Source of the DNA: Clostridium bovifaecis
GTDB taxonomy: Bacteria > Bacillota > Clostridia > Clostridiales > Clostridiaceae
Reading direction: 5' to 3'
NCBI GenBank assembly: GCA_009738435.1
Contig: CP046522.1
Location: 2,201,249 to 2,265,248 of the forward strand
DNA: 64,000 bases
Shown: one piece after another, positions 1 to 7,926 of the stretch
Layout: each line of letters begins with the position of its first letter
Numbering within the stretch: position 1 is the stretch's first letter
The notes under the pieces: generated by a model
Databases searched by the model: none
What the model was told of the DNA's origin: nothing
What the model saw: only the letters and a program-made list of their open reading frames with translations
Made by a program: the position numbers and the translations under genes

Positions 1-181
1 GAAATCACAATATAGGCACTTTTGTTTGCAGAAGGGAATATGAATATACAGTGCTATATCCTTATTCATGCCTCTTTACGACCTTTCAATTTTAATCTAA
101 AATTTAACTTCTTAAGGATATGCTTCAAAATTGTAGGAGTTCATTATAATAATGTGAAACTACAATTTCTTAAAACATAGC
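1..181. other. Non-coding edge of window with a hairpin behind lepA
   Basis: No convincing gene is seen. An inverted repeat (AAATTGTAG … CTACAATTT, about 129–174) lies just behind the stop of the minus-strand lepA gene. It could act as its terminator, but the T-run on the minus strand is short, so this is tentative. Confidence 0.35.
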
Positions 182-1990
182 CTAGTCGTCTACCTTAAGT
201 ATTGACATAAAGGCTTCTTGTGGAACCTCTACACTTCCAATTTGACGCATTCTCTTTTTACCCTCTTTTTGCTTTTCAAGAAGTTTCTTCTTTCTTGAGA
301 TATCTCCTCCGTAGCACTTTGCAAGTACGTCTTTTCTCATAGCTTTCACAGTTTCTCTAGCTATTATCTTAGCACCTACTGCTGCTTGGATAGGAATTTC
401 GAACATTTGTCTTGGAATTACTTCTTTTAACTTCTCAGCAATAGCCCTACCCTTATGGTAGGCCTTCTCTGCTGGTACTATCATAGATAATGCGTCTACA
501 ACCTCTCCATTTAATAACATATCTAATTTAACTAGCTTAGCTTCTTTATATCCGTGCAATTCATAGTCTAAAGATGCGTAACCTCTTGTCTTTGACTTTA
601 ACATATCAAAAAAGTCATAAATTATTTCATTTAACGGAATATAGTAATTTAATACTACTCTTGTAGTTTCGATATATTCCATGTCAATAAAGGTTCCTCT
701 TCTATTTTGACATAGCTCCATTACTGCTCCTACATAATCTGAAGGTGTTATTATTGCTGCCTTTACTACAGGCTCTTCCATCTTTTCTATTTCTGTAGGA
801 TCTGGCATATTAGTCGGATTGGTCATCTCTAACATTTCCCCGTCTTTTTTGTATATCTTATATATAACTGATGGAGCCGTAGTTATAATGTCTAGATTGA
901 ATTCTCTTTCTATACGTTCTTGAATTATTTCCATGTGTAATAATCCTAAGAATCCACATCTAAATCCAAAGCCCAAAGCTATAGATGTTTCAGGTTCAAA
1001 GGCCAAAGCGGCATCGTTTAACTTTAACTTTTCTAAAGCTTCCTTTAGTTCATCATATTTTGCTCCATCTACAGGGTAAATACCGCTGAATACCATAGGT
1101 ATTGCTGGTCTATATCCTTCTAGAGCCTCATCTGCTGGCCTTGCTGCTTCTGTAATGGTATCACCTACTGCTGCATCTCTCAAATTCTTTATTGAAGCAG
1201 TTATGTATCCAACATCTCCAGCACTTAACTCCCCTATTGGAAGAAAATTAGGTGTAAAAACTCCCACCTCTGTAACGTCATATTCTTTTCCACTTACCAT
1301 AAACTTAATTTTAGTTCCTACTCTAACTGTACCTTCTTTAATTCTTACGTAACATACGACTCCCTTATAGCTGTCATAATAAGAGTCAAATATTAATGCC
1401 TTTAAAGGTGCATCTTCATCTCCTTCTGGAGATGGAACCTTTTGTACTACGGCTTCTAAAACATCTTTAATATTTAATCCTGTTTTAGCTGAAACCAAAG
1501 GTGCATCATGGGCTTCTATTCCTATAATATCCTCAATTTCTTGCTTTACTTCATCTGGTCTTGCACTTGGCAAGTCTATTTTATTTATAACAGGAACTAT
1601 TTCAAGGTCATGATCTAAAGCAAGATAACAATTAGCTAAGGTTTGAGCTTGTATTCCTTGAGTAGCATCTACAACAAGTATAGCTCCTTCACAAGCTGCT
1701 AAACTTCTTGAAACCTCATAGTTAAAATCCACATGTCCTGGAGTATCTATTAAGTTTAATATGTACTCTTCTCCATTATCTCTTTTATAGACTAATCTTG
1801 CAGCCTGAGACTTTATGGTTATACCTCTTTCTCTTTCTAATTCCATGTTATCTAATACTTGATTTTCCATTTCCCTATTTGTAAGAGTACCTGTTTCCTC
1901 TAATAGTCTATCAGCAAGTGTAGATTTACCGTGGTCGATATGAGCTACTATCGAAAAATTCCTTATATACTTTTTTCTATCGTTCTGCAT
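182..1990 (-). CDS. lepA: Elongation factor 4 (LepA), ribosomal back-translocase GTPase
   Basis: This is a translational GTPase that binds the ribosome and remobilises stalled or mis-translocated complexes. From the chosen start the P-loop is AHIDHGKST (residues 16–24), the G3 motif DTPGH (82–86) and the G4 motif NKID (136–139). The rest matches the LepA layout, including the basic C-terminal domain with the [20 protein letters not shown] signature. At 602 residues it has the usual family length. The ATG at 1990 is preferred over the one at 2005 because GGGGGT lies at ribosome-binding distance before it. It is the last gene of the holA–rpsT–gpr–spoIIP–lepA neighbourhood, an order shared with Bacillus. 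Confidence 0.97.
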   Translation of the reverse strand: MQNDRKKYIRNFSIVAHIDHGKSTLADRLLEETGTLTNREMENQVLDNMELERERGITIKSQAARLVYKRDNGEEYILNLIDTPGHVDFNYEVSRSLAACEGAILVVDATQGIQAQTLANCYLALDHDLEIVPVINKIDLPSARPDEVKQEIEDIIGIEAHDAPLVSAKTGLNIKDVLEAVVQKVPSPEGDEDAPLKALIFDSYYDSYKGVVCYVRIKEGTVRVGTKIKFMVSGKEYDVTEVGVFTPNFLPIGELSAGDVGYITASIKNLRDAAVGDTITEAARPADEALEGYRPAIPMVFSGIYPVDGAKYDELKEALEKLKLNDAALAFEPETSIALGFGFRCGFLGLLHMEIIQERIEREFNLDIITTAPSVIYKIYKKDGEMLEMTNPTNMPDPTEIEKMEEPVVKAAIITPSDYVGAVMELCQNRRGTFIDMEYIETTRVVLNYYIPLNEIIYDFFDMLKSKTRGYASLDYELHGYKEAKLVKLDMLLNGEVVDALSMIVPAEKAYHKGRAIAEKLKEVIPRQMFEIPIQAAVGAKIIARETVKAMRKDVLAKCYGGDISRKKKLLEKQKEGKKRMRQIGSVEVPQEAFMSILKVDD

Positions 1991-2086
1991 GTACTTTACC
2001 CCCATTGCGCATCATAAATCACAATAAATTATATCATACAAGTCTTGATATGTGTCAATAATAACTATTCTCTAAAAAAGTTTAAG

Positions 2087-2509
2087 CTATATATTATCTA
2101 ATAATTTTAGGGTAGAGCTTTTAAGTTTTTCATTTATGCTTCCAATCTTTAGTTTAAATTTAGATACTATGCTGCTGTTAATGAAGAATATATATTCTTT
2201 TGTATCTATTCTAAAATCAAAAGGTCTTGCACTAAATAATATTCTCACTTTAGGTATGGTTAATTCATTTTCTTTTAGATTCTTTTTCCCATTAATATCT
2301 CCTATATCATACTTATTCGGATAGCTAAGAACCTCTACCATATGGTCTAAGTTCCAAGAATCCCTCTCTTTATTATAATTGAGCTCCTCACTTCTTATAT
2401 CTGATGCTATACTCATATAAATTTGTCTATTTAAATTTAAATTCACCCTAAACAACCCTATAATTATAAACAAAACAATTATAATTAACAGTATTTTTAT
2501 TCTTTTCAT
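2087..2509 (-). CDS. Hypothetical membrane-anchored protein (140 aa)
   Basis: The protein is not recognised. It starts with a short basic stretch and one strong hydrophobic segment (about residues 4–24), then about 115 polar residues, so it is probably a single-pass protein facing outward. It lies between spoIIP and lepA on the same strand. Its ribosome-binding site AAGGAGG sits inside a hairpin that follows the spoIIP stop, so its translation may depend on that structure opening. A sporulation role is suggested only by position. Confidence 0.6.
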   Translation of the reverse strand: MKRIKILLIIIVLFIIIGLFRVNLNLNRQIYMSIASDIRSEELNYNKERDSWNLDHMVEVLSYPNKYDIGDINGKKNLKENELTIPKVRILFSARPFDFRIDTKEYIFFINSSIVSKFKLKIGSINEKLKSSTLKLLDNI

Positions 2510-2514
2510 AAAAA

Positions 2515-2558
2515 AAGTACCTCCTTTTATATAAAGGATGTACCTTTTTATATGATTT
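2515..2558 (-). terminator. Hairpin between spoIIP and the 140-aa gene
   Basis: On the minus strand an A-rich arm with GTAC and TCCTT pairs with AAGGA, GTAC and a T-run, so it looks like an intrinsic terminator for spoIIP. The same right arm holds the AAGGAGG of the next gene, which could be occluded when the hairpin is folded. Confidence 0.45.
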
Positions 2559-2561
2559 TAT

Positions 2562-3677
2562 TCAATTCTTTCCATTTATATACTCTGCCATTATTCTAGC
2601 TAAATATTTAGCAGATCCCTTAGCTTCATCAATGGTATTTATATGAGATCCTACTTCTATTAAAACAGCATTGTTACTAGCATCTTGATTATAGAATTGC
2701 TTGCCATAGTTATAATAAAATGTTCCTTTATTGAAACTATTGGTTGCTTCATTGCCTGGATATAGCTTATTAGCTATTTCCCTTATTTTCTCAGATACCT
2801 GAATATTTTTATCAGCGTGAGGATTTTTCTTTGTCATAACAAAAGAAAACCTAGCTACTTTTTCTCCATTTATTGTGGTAGTAACAGTATTCTTATTCTC
2901 AATCGAATCTCTATGCATATCTATAATGAGTTTAAAATCCTTATATTCTTTTAAATATTTATCTAAAGTGACTCTAGATCTTGCATAGCTCTCGTTATAA
3001 GTCTCAATATCATGGATTGTTGTATCATGGATTGTTGTTATTCCGTACTTTTCTAACTCCTTTTTTAATTCTTCTCCAACTTGTGTTATATTTTTGTTTT
3101 TATCCACATTATTATTGCCATAAGGCTTGTAGCTTTCGCAAGTATGGGTATGATAAATAAGAACTTCAGGTTTTACTGAAGGCTCCTTTTTTAGCTCTTC
3201 ACTAAATCCTGGCGCTGAACTCATATTTCCACCAGCTTCAGCCTTGGTCTCGTCTTCGTACACTTGATCCTCATTTAATGTAAATTTATTAAATACATTT
3301 TCCGGATCTCTCTTAACTATGTCTCCTGATGAATTGCTTTTATTTTGTGATTTTGCCGCATAATTTCTGTCTGCTTTCACACAAGAAATCTCCTTACCAA
3401 CTATAGAAAGATAATTCTTACCCTCCATTCCTATAACCCTTAATATAGCTTTTTTAAAAGAAATTTTTTCATAATCTTCTCCTTTAGCTACACTGCCTAG
3501 CTGCATCAAAGGCATGCTATAATGAATTACTTTCGAATAAAAACCGTTGATAGGTTGATTCTCATTAAAATACAACCTTTTAGCACCACTTAACATCATC
3601 ATAGCAATTAATAAACTTAAAACAGATAAACCTATTATCGTTGTAAATTCAAAGTTATCATTTTTCTTAAAGTTCAC
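2562..3677 (-). CDS. spoIIP: Stage II sporulation protein P (SpoIIP), peptidoglycan amidase/endopeptidase
   Basis: SpoIIP degrades septal peptidoglycan during engulfment, together with SpoIID and SpoIIM. The 371-residue protein has an N-terminal membrane anchor (about residues 12–30), a low-complexity linker (100–170) and an amidase domain. That domain carries YHTHTCESY (175–183, with the putative metal ligands H176 and E181), DMHRDS (253–258) and a C-terminal IEVGS with a conserved Glu. The start is a GTG after GGAGGGG. It lies directly downstream of gpr, as in other clostridia, so it is probably made in the mother cell under sporulation control. That regulation is inferred from the family. 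Confidence 0.95.
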   Translation of the reverse strand: MNFKKNDNFEFTTIIGLSVLSLLIAMMMLSGAKRLYFNENQPINGFYSKVIHYSMPLMQLGSVAKGEDYEKISFKKAILRVIGMEGKNYLSIVGKEISCVKADRNYAAKSQNKSNSSGDIVKRDPENVFNKFTLNEDQVYEDETKAEAGGNMSSAPGFSEELKKEPSVKPEVLIYHTHTCESYKPYGNNNVDKNKNITQVGEELKKELEKYGITTIHDTTIHDIETYNESYARSRVTLDKYLKEYKDFKLIIDMHRDSIENKNTVTTTINGEKVARFSFVMTKKNPHADKNIQVSEKIREIANKLYPGNEATNSFNKGTFYYNYGKQFYNQDASNNAVLIEVGSHINTIDEAKGSAKYLARIMAEYINGKN

Positions 3678-3732
3678 TATGACCCCTCCCTTGTTTAATT
3701 AATATATATGAGAGGTCATTTTTAAAATATTA

Positions 3733-4707
3733 CTAATTTACATACTTATTTATATCATCTAAAGTTAATGCAGGTTGAAGAGCAATATTGATTCCATTTG
3801 CAACAATTTTAGAAACTACGTCAATTACTAGATCAATATCCTTAGGCGTCACTACCATTTCTCCAATTTGAGGATATAATATTTCATTTAAAAGCCTTTG
3901 CTTTTCATCCTTATCCAGTGATTTTAGCATATTATAAAATTCACTGCCCTCGGTAGCCTGACTACTAAAAGCATCTATAGCTAAATCTATAGTATCGTTT
4001 GCTAAGGTAGCTGCATGAACCACCGTAGGAACTCCTATAGCTATAACTGGTATACCTAAAGTCTTTTCGCTGATTTCCATTCTTTTATTTCCTATGCCTG
4101 ATCCTGGAGATATGCCCGTATTCCCAATTTGAATAGTTTTATTCATTCTTTCAGTCTTTCTTGAGGCAAGAGCATCTATACAAATTATTAAATTGGGTTT
4201 TATATCATCTGTAACAGCTTTTACTATTTCTCCTGTCTCAATTCCAGTAAGACCCAATACCCCTGGAGATAACGCACATACTGGTCTTATATTTTCGTCT
4301 ATTTTATCTGGAATTAGCTCCTTTAAATGTCTTGTTATCATAAGCCTAGAAACCACCTTAGGTCCTAAAGCATCTGGAGTTATATTCCAGTTACCAAGTC
4401 CCACCACTAATGCCGTCATGCTTTTATCTAAAGTAACCATATCAGATAAAGTCTTAGCAAAAACTTTGCTAACATCATCCATAACATCTCTATCAAAATT
4501 GACATTGTCAGGCATTTCTAAAGTAACGTACCTTCCTATAGGTTTTCCCATATTCCTTTCTCCAACTTCATCTACTATTTTAACATCAGTAATCTTTATT
4601 CCACTTTCAAAGTCTTCTCTTATTTCAACTCCTGGAATTCTTCCCTGACTTTGCTCTTCGTAAATTTCCTTTGCCTCTACTGCCAAATCGGTTCTTATGC
4701 TGGTCAT
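3733..4707 (-). CDS. gpr: Spore germination protease GPR (peptidase family A25)
   Basis: GPR is made as a zymogen in the forespore and on germination cuts small acid-soluble spore proteins. The protein is 324 residues and begins TSIRTDLAVEAKEI, the typical start of this family, where the short propeptide is removed by self-cleavage. Family blocks such as VVGLGNWNITPDALGP, ALSPGVLGLTGIETGE and GNTGISPGSGIGN are visible. A ribosome-binding site AAAGGA precedes the ATG. It sits between rpsT and spoIIP, the conserved clostridial order. Confidence 0.96.
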   Translation of the reverse strand: MTSIRTDLAVEAKEIYEEQSQGRIPGVEIREDFESGIKITDVKIVDEVGERNMGKPIGRYVTLEMPDNVNFDRDVMDDVSKVFAKTLSDMVTLDKSMTALVVGLGNWNITPDALGPKVVSRLMITRHLKELIPDKIDENIRPVCALSPGVLGLTGIETGEIVKAVTDDIKPNLIICIDALASRKTERMNKTIQIGNTGISPGSGIGNKRMEISEKTLGIPVIAIGVPTVVHAATLANDTIDLAIDAFSSQATEGSEFYNMLKSLDKDEKQRLLNEILYPQIGEMVVTPKDIDLVIDVVSKIVANGINIALQPALTLDDINKYVN

Positions 4708-4866
4708 AACTTCACTATCCTTTCTTGTTTTTCATATATCAGTATTTTTACCTAATCTCTATCTAATAATTCATTTATAATATTTCGTAAAAATATTACT
4801 CTTTACCAATAATTTATTTATGGTAAAATATAAATTATTATATGAAACTCCTCTTGTTGCTATCAG

Positions 4867-4916
4867 AGGAGTAAGGGACCATCACCAAATTACAAATTTG
4901 GGATGCCTGCTTAAGT
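4867..4916 (+). repeat. 50-nt repeat, copy A (partner at 6444–6494)
   Basis: The order GAGTAAG, CCAT, CAAATT, AAATTTGGG and CTGCTTAAG is shared with a second copy behind comEC. CAAATT/AATTTG forms a small stem in both copies. Function is unknown. Confidence 0.5.
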
Positions 4917-4947
4917 AGCTTTATGCATTATTTTTAGAAATTTGTAC

Positions 4948-4976
4948 TTGAAGTACCTACTAAATAATGCTATAAT
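4948..4976 (+). promoter_or_regulatory. Sigma-A-type promoter of rpsT
   Basis: TTGAAG (4948–4953) and TATAAT (4971–4976) are separated by 17 nt. A start near 4983 would give a leader of about 78 nt before the rpsT ATG. Confidence 0.65.
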
Positions 4977-5060
4977 ATCATTTGTTGAGTAAGGCAATGG
5001 TATTACGGATTTCCCCGAAGCTGCTTAACCCTACTAAATTCGCAAGGGGGTGAAAAGGAA

Positions 5061-5327
5061 ATGGCAAATATTAAATCAGCTAAAAAGAGAATAAAAGTTA
5101 TAGAAACTAAAACTCTTAGAAATAAAATGATTAAATCAGCATTAAAAACACAAATTAAAAAGTTTGAAGTTGCTGTTAATAGCAAGGATTTAAACGAAGC
5201 TAAAGCTGCTTACACTGCTGTTGTTAAGTCTTTAGATATGGCTGCAGCTAAAGGAGTTTTACATAAAAACAAGGCTGCAAGAAAGAAATCAAGATTAGCT
5301 TCAAAATTAAATGGATTAAGCGCTTAA
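5061..5327 (+). CDS. rpsT: 30S ribosomal protein S20
   Basis: This small basic protein of the 30S subunit binds 16S rRNA early in assembly. It has 88 residues and begins [13 protein letters not shown], the normal S20 start, with the helical Lys/Ala-rich composition and the [17 protein letters not shown] block near the end. The ribosome-binding site AAGGGGGTG lies at good distance. It stands alone on the plus strand between two minus-strand genes, with its own promoter and terminator. Confidence 0.98.
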   Translation: MANIKSAKKRIKVIETKTLRNKMIKSALKTQIKKFEVAVNSKDLNEAKAAYTAVVKSLDMAAAKGVLHKNKAARKKSRLASKLNGLSA

Positions 5328-5333
5328 TAAGAT

Positions 5334-5358
5334 AAACCGGTGAATTCACCGGTTTTTG
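5334..5358. terminator. Bidirectional terminator between rpsT and holA
   Basis: The perfect palindrome ACCGGTGAATTCACCGGT (5336–5353) is followed by a T-run on the plus strand and preceded by an A-rich stretch, so it can serve both convergent genes. Confidence 0.85.
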
Positions 5359-5364
5359 TTATTT

Positions 5365-6402
5365 TTAAATAATTGCTGTATTTATAATTAAAAGCTCCAT
5401 CTCTGTTTTTTCATCTACCGAACTGCTTTTTAAAGTCTTTTCTGTATTTAGGCAAAGCTCTATTATCTTTTCAAGCTGCATAATAGTAAACTTTTTGCTT
5501 TGAATCATCATTTTCTCACATACGTATGGATGGACCCTTAGTTCCCTTGATAATTCATCTTTTCCCTTACCTTTATCCATTCCTAACTTTATGTCAAATA
5601 AAAGCTTAAACTGTCTTTCTATCATTCTCAATATTCCACTTGCAGATTCCCCTTTAAATAATAATTCATTTAATACGTCTAATGAAATTTGAGGTTTTTT
5701 CTGAGACAGAAAATCTACCAAGTTAAATACATCATTATCATTTTTTCCGCTGACTAAATTAGAAATATCCTTAGCAGTTATTTCTCTTTCCTCTGCATAA
5801 GAGCAAAGCTTTTCAACTTCATTTTCTATTATATCTATATTATTTTCTGCTAAACTGCAAAATAAGGCTAAGTCCACCTTGCTTACTTCTTTGCCCTTTT
5901 CTCTAAACATATCTCCTACTTTCTTTTGAAGGGTTGCTCCTTTCAACTTAGAAAACTTTACTACACAAGCTTGCTTTTCTAACTTTTTTAACTTTGAACT
6001 TTCTTTTTCTCTATCACTTTCAAATATATAGTACATAATTAAGATACAGTTTTTAGGCAGATTTTTTATATAATCTCCAATCTCCCTTGAAAGCTTCTCC
6101 ATGGATTTATCCATCTTGTCTTTTAAAAAATTAGATCTATATACAACAACTACTCTTCTCTCACTCATAAAAGGCAGTGTTTCACAAGCATTAATAATGC
6201 CATCCATAGTAATAGTTAGTCCATCTAACTCAACGTAGTTAAGTGCTAAAAAATCTTTACTCACCGCTTTATCCACTATTTTGTTTATAGTGCCTTTTAT
6301 CGTTTGCTCATCGCTGCCACAAAATATATAACAATTAGATATTTCATCCTTCTTTAATTTATTTTCTAAAACAGAATAGTCTAACACTCTCTTTTCCTCC
6401 AT
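5365..6402 (-). CDS. holA: DNA polymerase III delta subunit
   Basis: The delta subunit opens the beta sliding clamp as part of the clamp loader. The 345-residue protein has the family layout: a degenerate AAA+ domain starting near YIFCGSDEQTIKGTINKIV, the segment MSERRVVVVYRSNFLKD, and the C-terminal collar domain with LLFDIKLGMDKGKGKDELSRELRVHPYV in pieces. It lies between comEC and rpsT, the same place as holA (yqeN) in Bacillus. No strong ribosome-binding site precedes the ATG. Confidence 0.93.
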   Translation of the reverse strand: MEEKRVLDYSVLENKLKKDEISNCYIFCGSDEQTIKGTINKIVDKAVSKDFLALNYVELDGLTITMDGIINACETLPFMSERRVVVVYRSNFLKDKMDKSMEKLSREIGDYIKNLPKNCILIMYYIFESDREKESSKLKKLEKQACVVKFSKLKGATLQKKVGDMFREKGKEVSKVDLALFCSLAENNIDIIENEVEKLCSYAEEREITAKDISNLVSGKNDNDVFNLVDFLSQKKPQISLDVLNELLFKGESASGILRMIERQFKLLFDIKLGMDKGKGKDELSRELRVHPYVCEKMMIQSKKFTIMQLEKIIELCLNTEKTLKSSSVDEKTEMELLIINTAII

Positions 6403-6443
6403 CTAATTAATGAACCTCATTATCGTTCCTCTAATAAGTACCC

Positions 6444-6494
6444 ACAGAGTAAGCTCCCATTATCAAATTTTAAATTTGGGCTCTCTGCTTAAGA
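6444..6494 (+). repeat. 50-nt repeat, copy B (partner at 4867–4916)
   Basis: It carries the same ordered blocks as copy A: GAGTAAG, CCAT, CAAATT, AAATTTGGG and CTGCTTAAG. It lies in the spacer between comEC and holA. The two copies bracket the holA–rpsT pair in the same orientation. Confidence 0.5.
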
Positions 6495-6511
6495 TTTATA
6501 TTCTCTGCTTA

Positions 6512-7849
6512 TTATATCATGTTGTACATTACAATAAAACACATGATAGCTATAGGAAAATATCTAAGTTCATCGTATCCATGCTTTACAAAAACATAGC
6601 TCATAAATATAATAAGCATGGCTACTCCATAGAAATAATTGTACTCTACTACAGGAGGGGCTAATTTAAGAAGCAAATAAGTACCTCCTTCGATTGATGT
6701 CATAGTAGAATATAATAATGAAGTAATAATTCTAAATATTGTATCAAATTCACTAAATATAATCCCCAGTGTTCCAAGAAGCACCACTAAGGAATATAAA
6801 GGAACTAAAATCAAATTTCCTGGTATAAAGAACATGCTTACACTGTTCAGCGTGCACATAGCATAAGGCATTGCAAATACCTGAGCACTTAGTGTAATGC
6901 TAAGACTTTCATTCAATTTTTTAGGCAGAATATACAGGCTCCTTTGAATTCCTTTATTATAAAGTATAATACCTAAAGTAGCCAAAAAAGATAGAGTAAA
7001 CCCAATATCTAAAATGTAGTAAGGCTTTATTATGAGTATCATTAATGCTGCTAAACTAAGAGAAGATATGCTGTTATAATTTTTATAAAACACCTTTGAG
7101 AGTTTTAGAATTAGTATCATAACATAAGCACGAATTGTGGCTGCCTTTCCTCCAGTAAATATCATATATATAAATGAACCTAATAATCCTAATTTTACTC
7201 CTAAAATCTTCTCTAGCAGTTTATATACTACAGCTATATGGAAACCTGAAACACTTATTATGTGAGATATTCCTAATTTATTTATATTATTTTTCACTTG
7301 GAGATTTAAGTATTTAGTATCTCCATAGCAGGAAGCCATAACTATTCCTGCATTTTTCTCTCCTAATATCTTTGAATATTTATAATATAATCTTTCTTTA
7401 AATTCGTAGACTCTCTCTAAGAAATCAGGCTTCTCCTTTGTGTAATCTATAATTTCATATTCTCCTATAATACCTTTAAAATAGTCTTTAGCATTATTGA
7501 AGTTTCCCACGGCAACTATTTCTTCTCCATACTTAATATTATTAAAGTCGCCATATAAAATAACTTTTCTTCCTTTATAATCTCCTATATAAGACCCTCT
7601 GCTCTTTTCTATAAGCCTAAACTTAGCTTCATTCCCTAGATTTACATTAAAATAGACATTAAAACTAAAACATCCTATTATGAAGAAGGCTAGTACCAAT
7701 ATAAATTCTTTAATAGCCTGGGTAAAAAACATTACTAAAAAAAATATTATGGCCATCAATATTCCAAACATAATATTAAATTGTAATAAAGTTAAGCTAA
7801 AGCAAGCCATATAAACAGCTAATGCATAATATATTAGAGGTCTTTTCAT
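6512..7849 (-). CDS. comEC: ComEC/Rec2-type DNA uptake channel, short form lacking the metallo-beta-lactamase domain
   Basis: ComEC forms the membrane channel for single-stranded DNA in natural transformation. This 445-residue protein has an N-terminal soluble region between hydrophobic segments and the competence domain, recognised by NKLGISHIISVSGFHIAVVY and GGKAATIRAYVM, then many membrane segments. It ends in a hydrophobic tail. Long ComEC proteins continue with a metallo-beta-lactamase-like domain, and no such coding sequence is seen in the 109 nt before holA in any frame. AGGAG precedes the ATG. Whether this form supports uptake is unknown. Confidence 0.88.
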   Translation of the reverse strand: MKRPLIYYALAVYMACFSLTLLQFNIMFGILMAIIFFLVMFFTQAIKEFILVLAFFIIGCFSFNVYFNVNLGNEAKFRLIEKSRGSYIGDYKGRKVILYGDFNNIKYGEEIVAVGNFNNAKDYFKGIIGEYEIIDYTKEKPDFLERVYEFKERLYYKYSKILGEKNAGIVMASCYGDTKYLNLQVKNNINKLGISHIISVSGFHIAVVYKLLEKILGVKLGLLGSFIYMIFTGGKAATIRAYVMILILKLSKVFYKNYNSISSLSLAALMILIIKPYYILDIGFTLSFLATLGIILYNKGIQRSLYILPKKLNESLSITLSAQVFAMPYAMCTLNSVSMFFIPGNLILVPLYSLVVLLGTLGIIFSEFDTIFRIITSLLYSTMTSIEGGTYLLLKLAPPVVEYNYFYGVAMLIIFMSYVFVKHGYDELRYFPIAIMCFIVMYNMI

Positions 7850-7926
7850 TTTTACATTATACTCCTAAAGAAAAATTGCCTTCACATGGTAATATAACCA
7901 AATATGCGAAGGCCTAATCATTATTC

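Larger units (their letters stand above)
4708..5060. other. 353-nt gap between gpr and rpsT
   Basis: This divergent spacer holds no gene. It contains a hairpin CTCCTC … GAGGAG (about 4849–4872), a 50-nt repeat (4867–4916), the rpsT promoter (4948–4976) and about 78 nt of rpsT leader that includes GATTTCCCCGAAGC and GCAAGGGGG. The gpr promoter should also lie here on the minus strand but was not assigned. Confidence 0.6.

Noticed and set aside
4849..5060. T-box or other named riboswitch before rpsT
   Set aside because: No T-box sequence or known aptamer core was found; only a promoter, a hairpin and a repeat can be supported.
6410..6664. Plus-strand frame across the comEC 3' end
   Set aside because: It is antisense to comEC, lacks a ribosome-binding site and has no domain.
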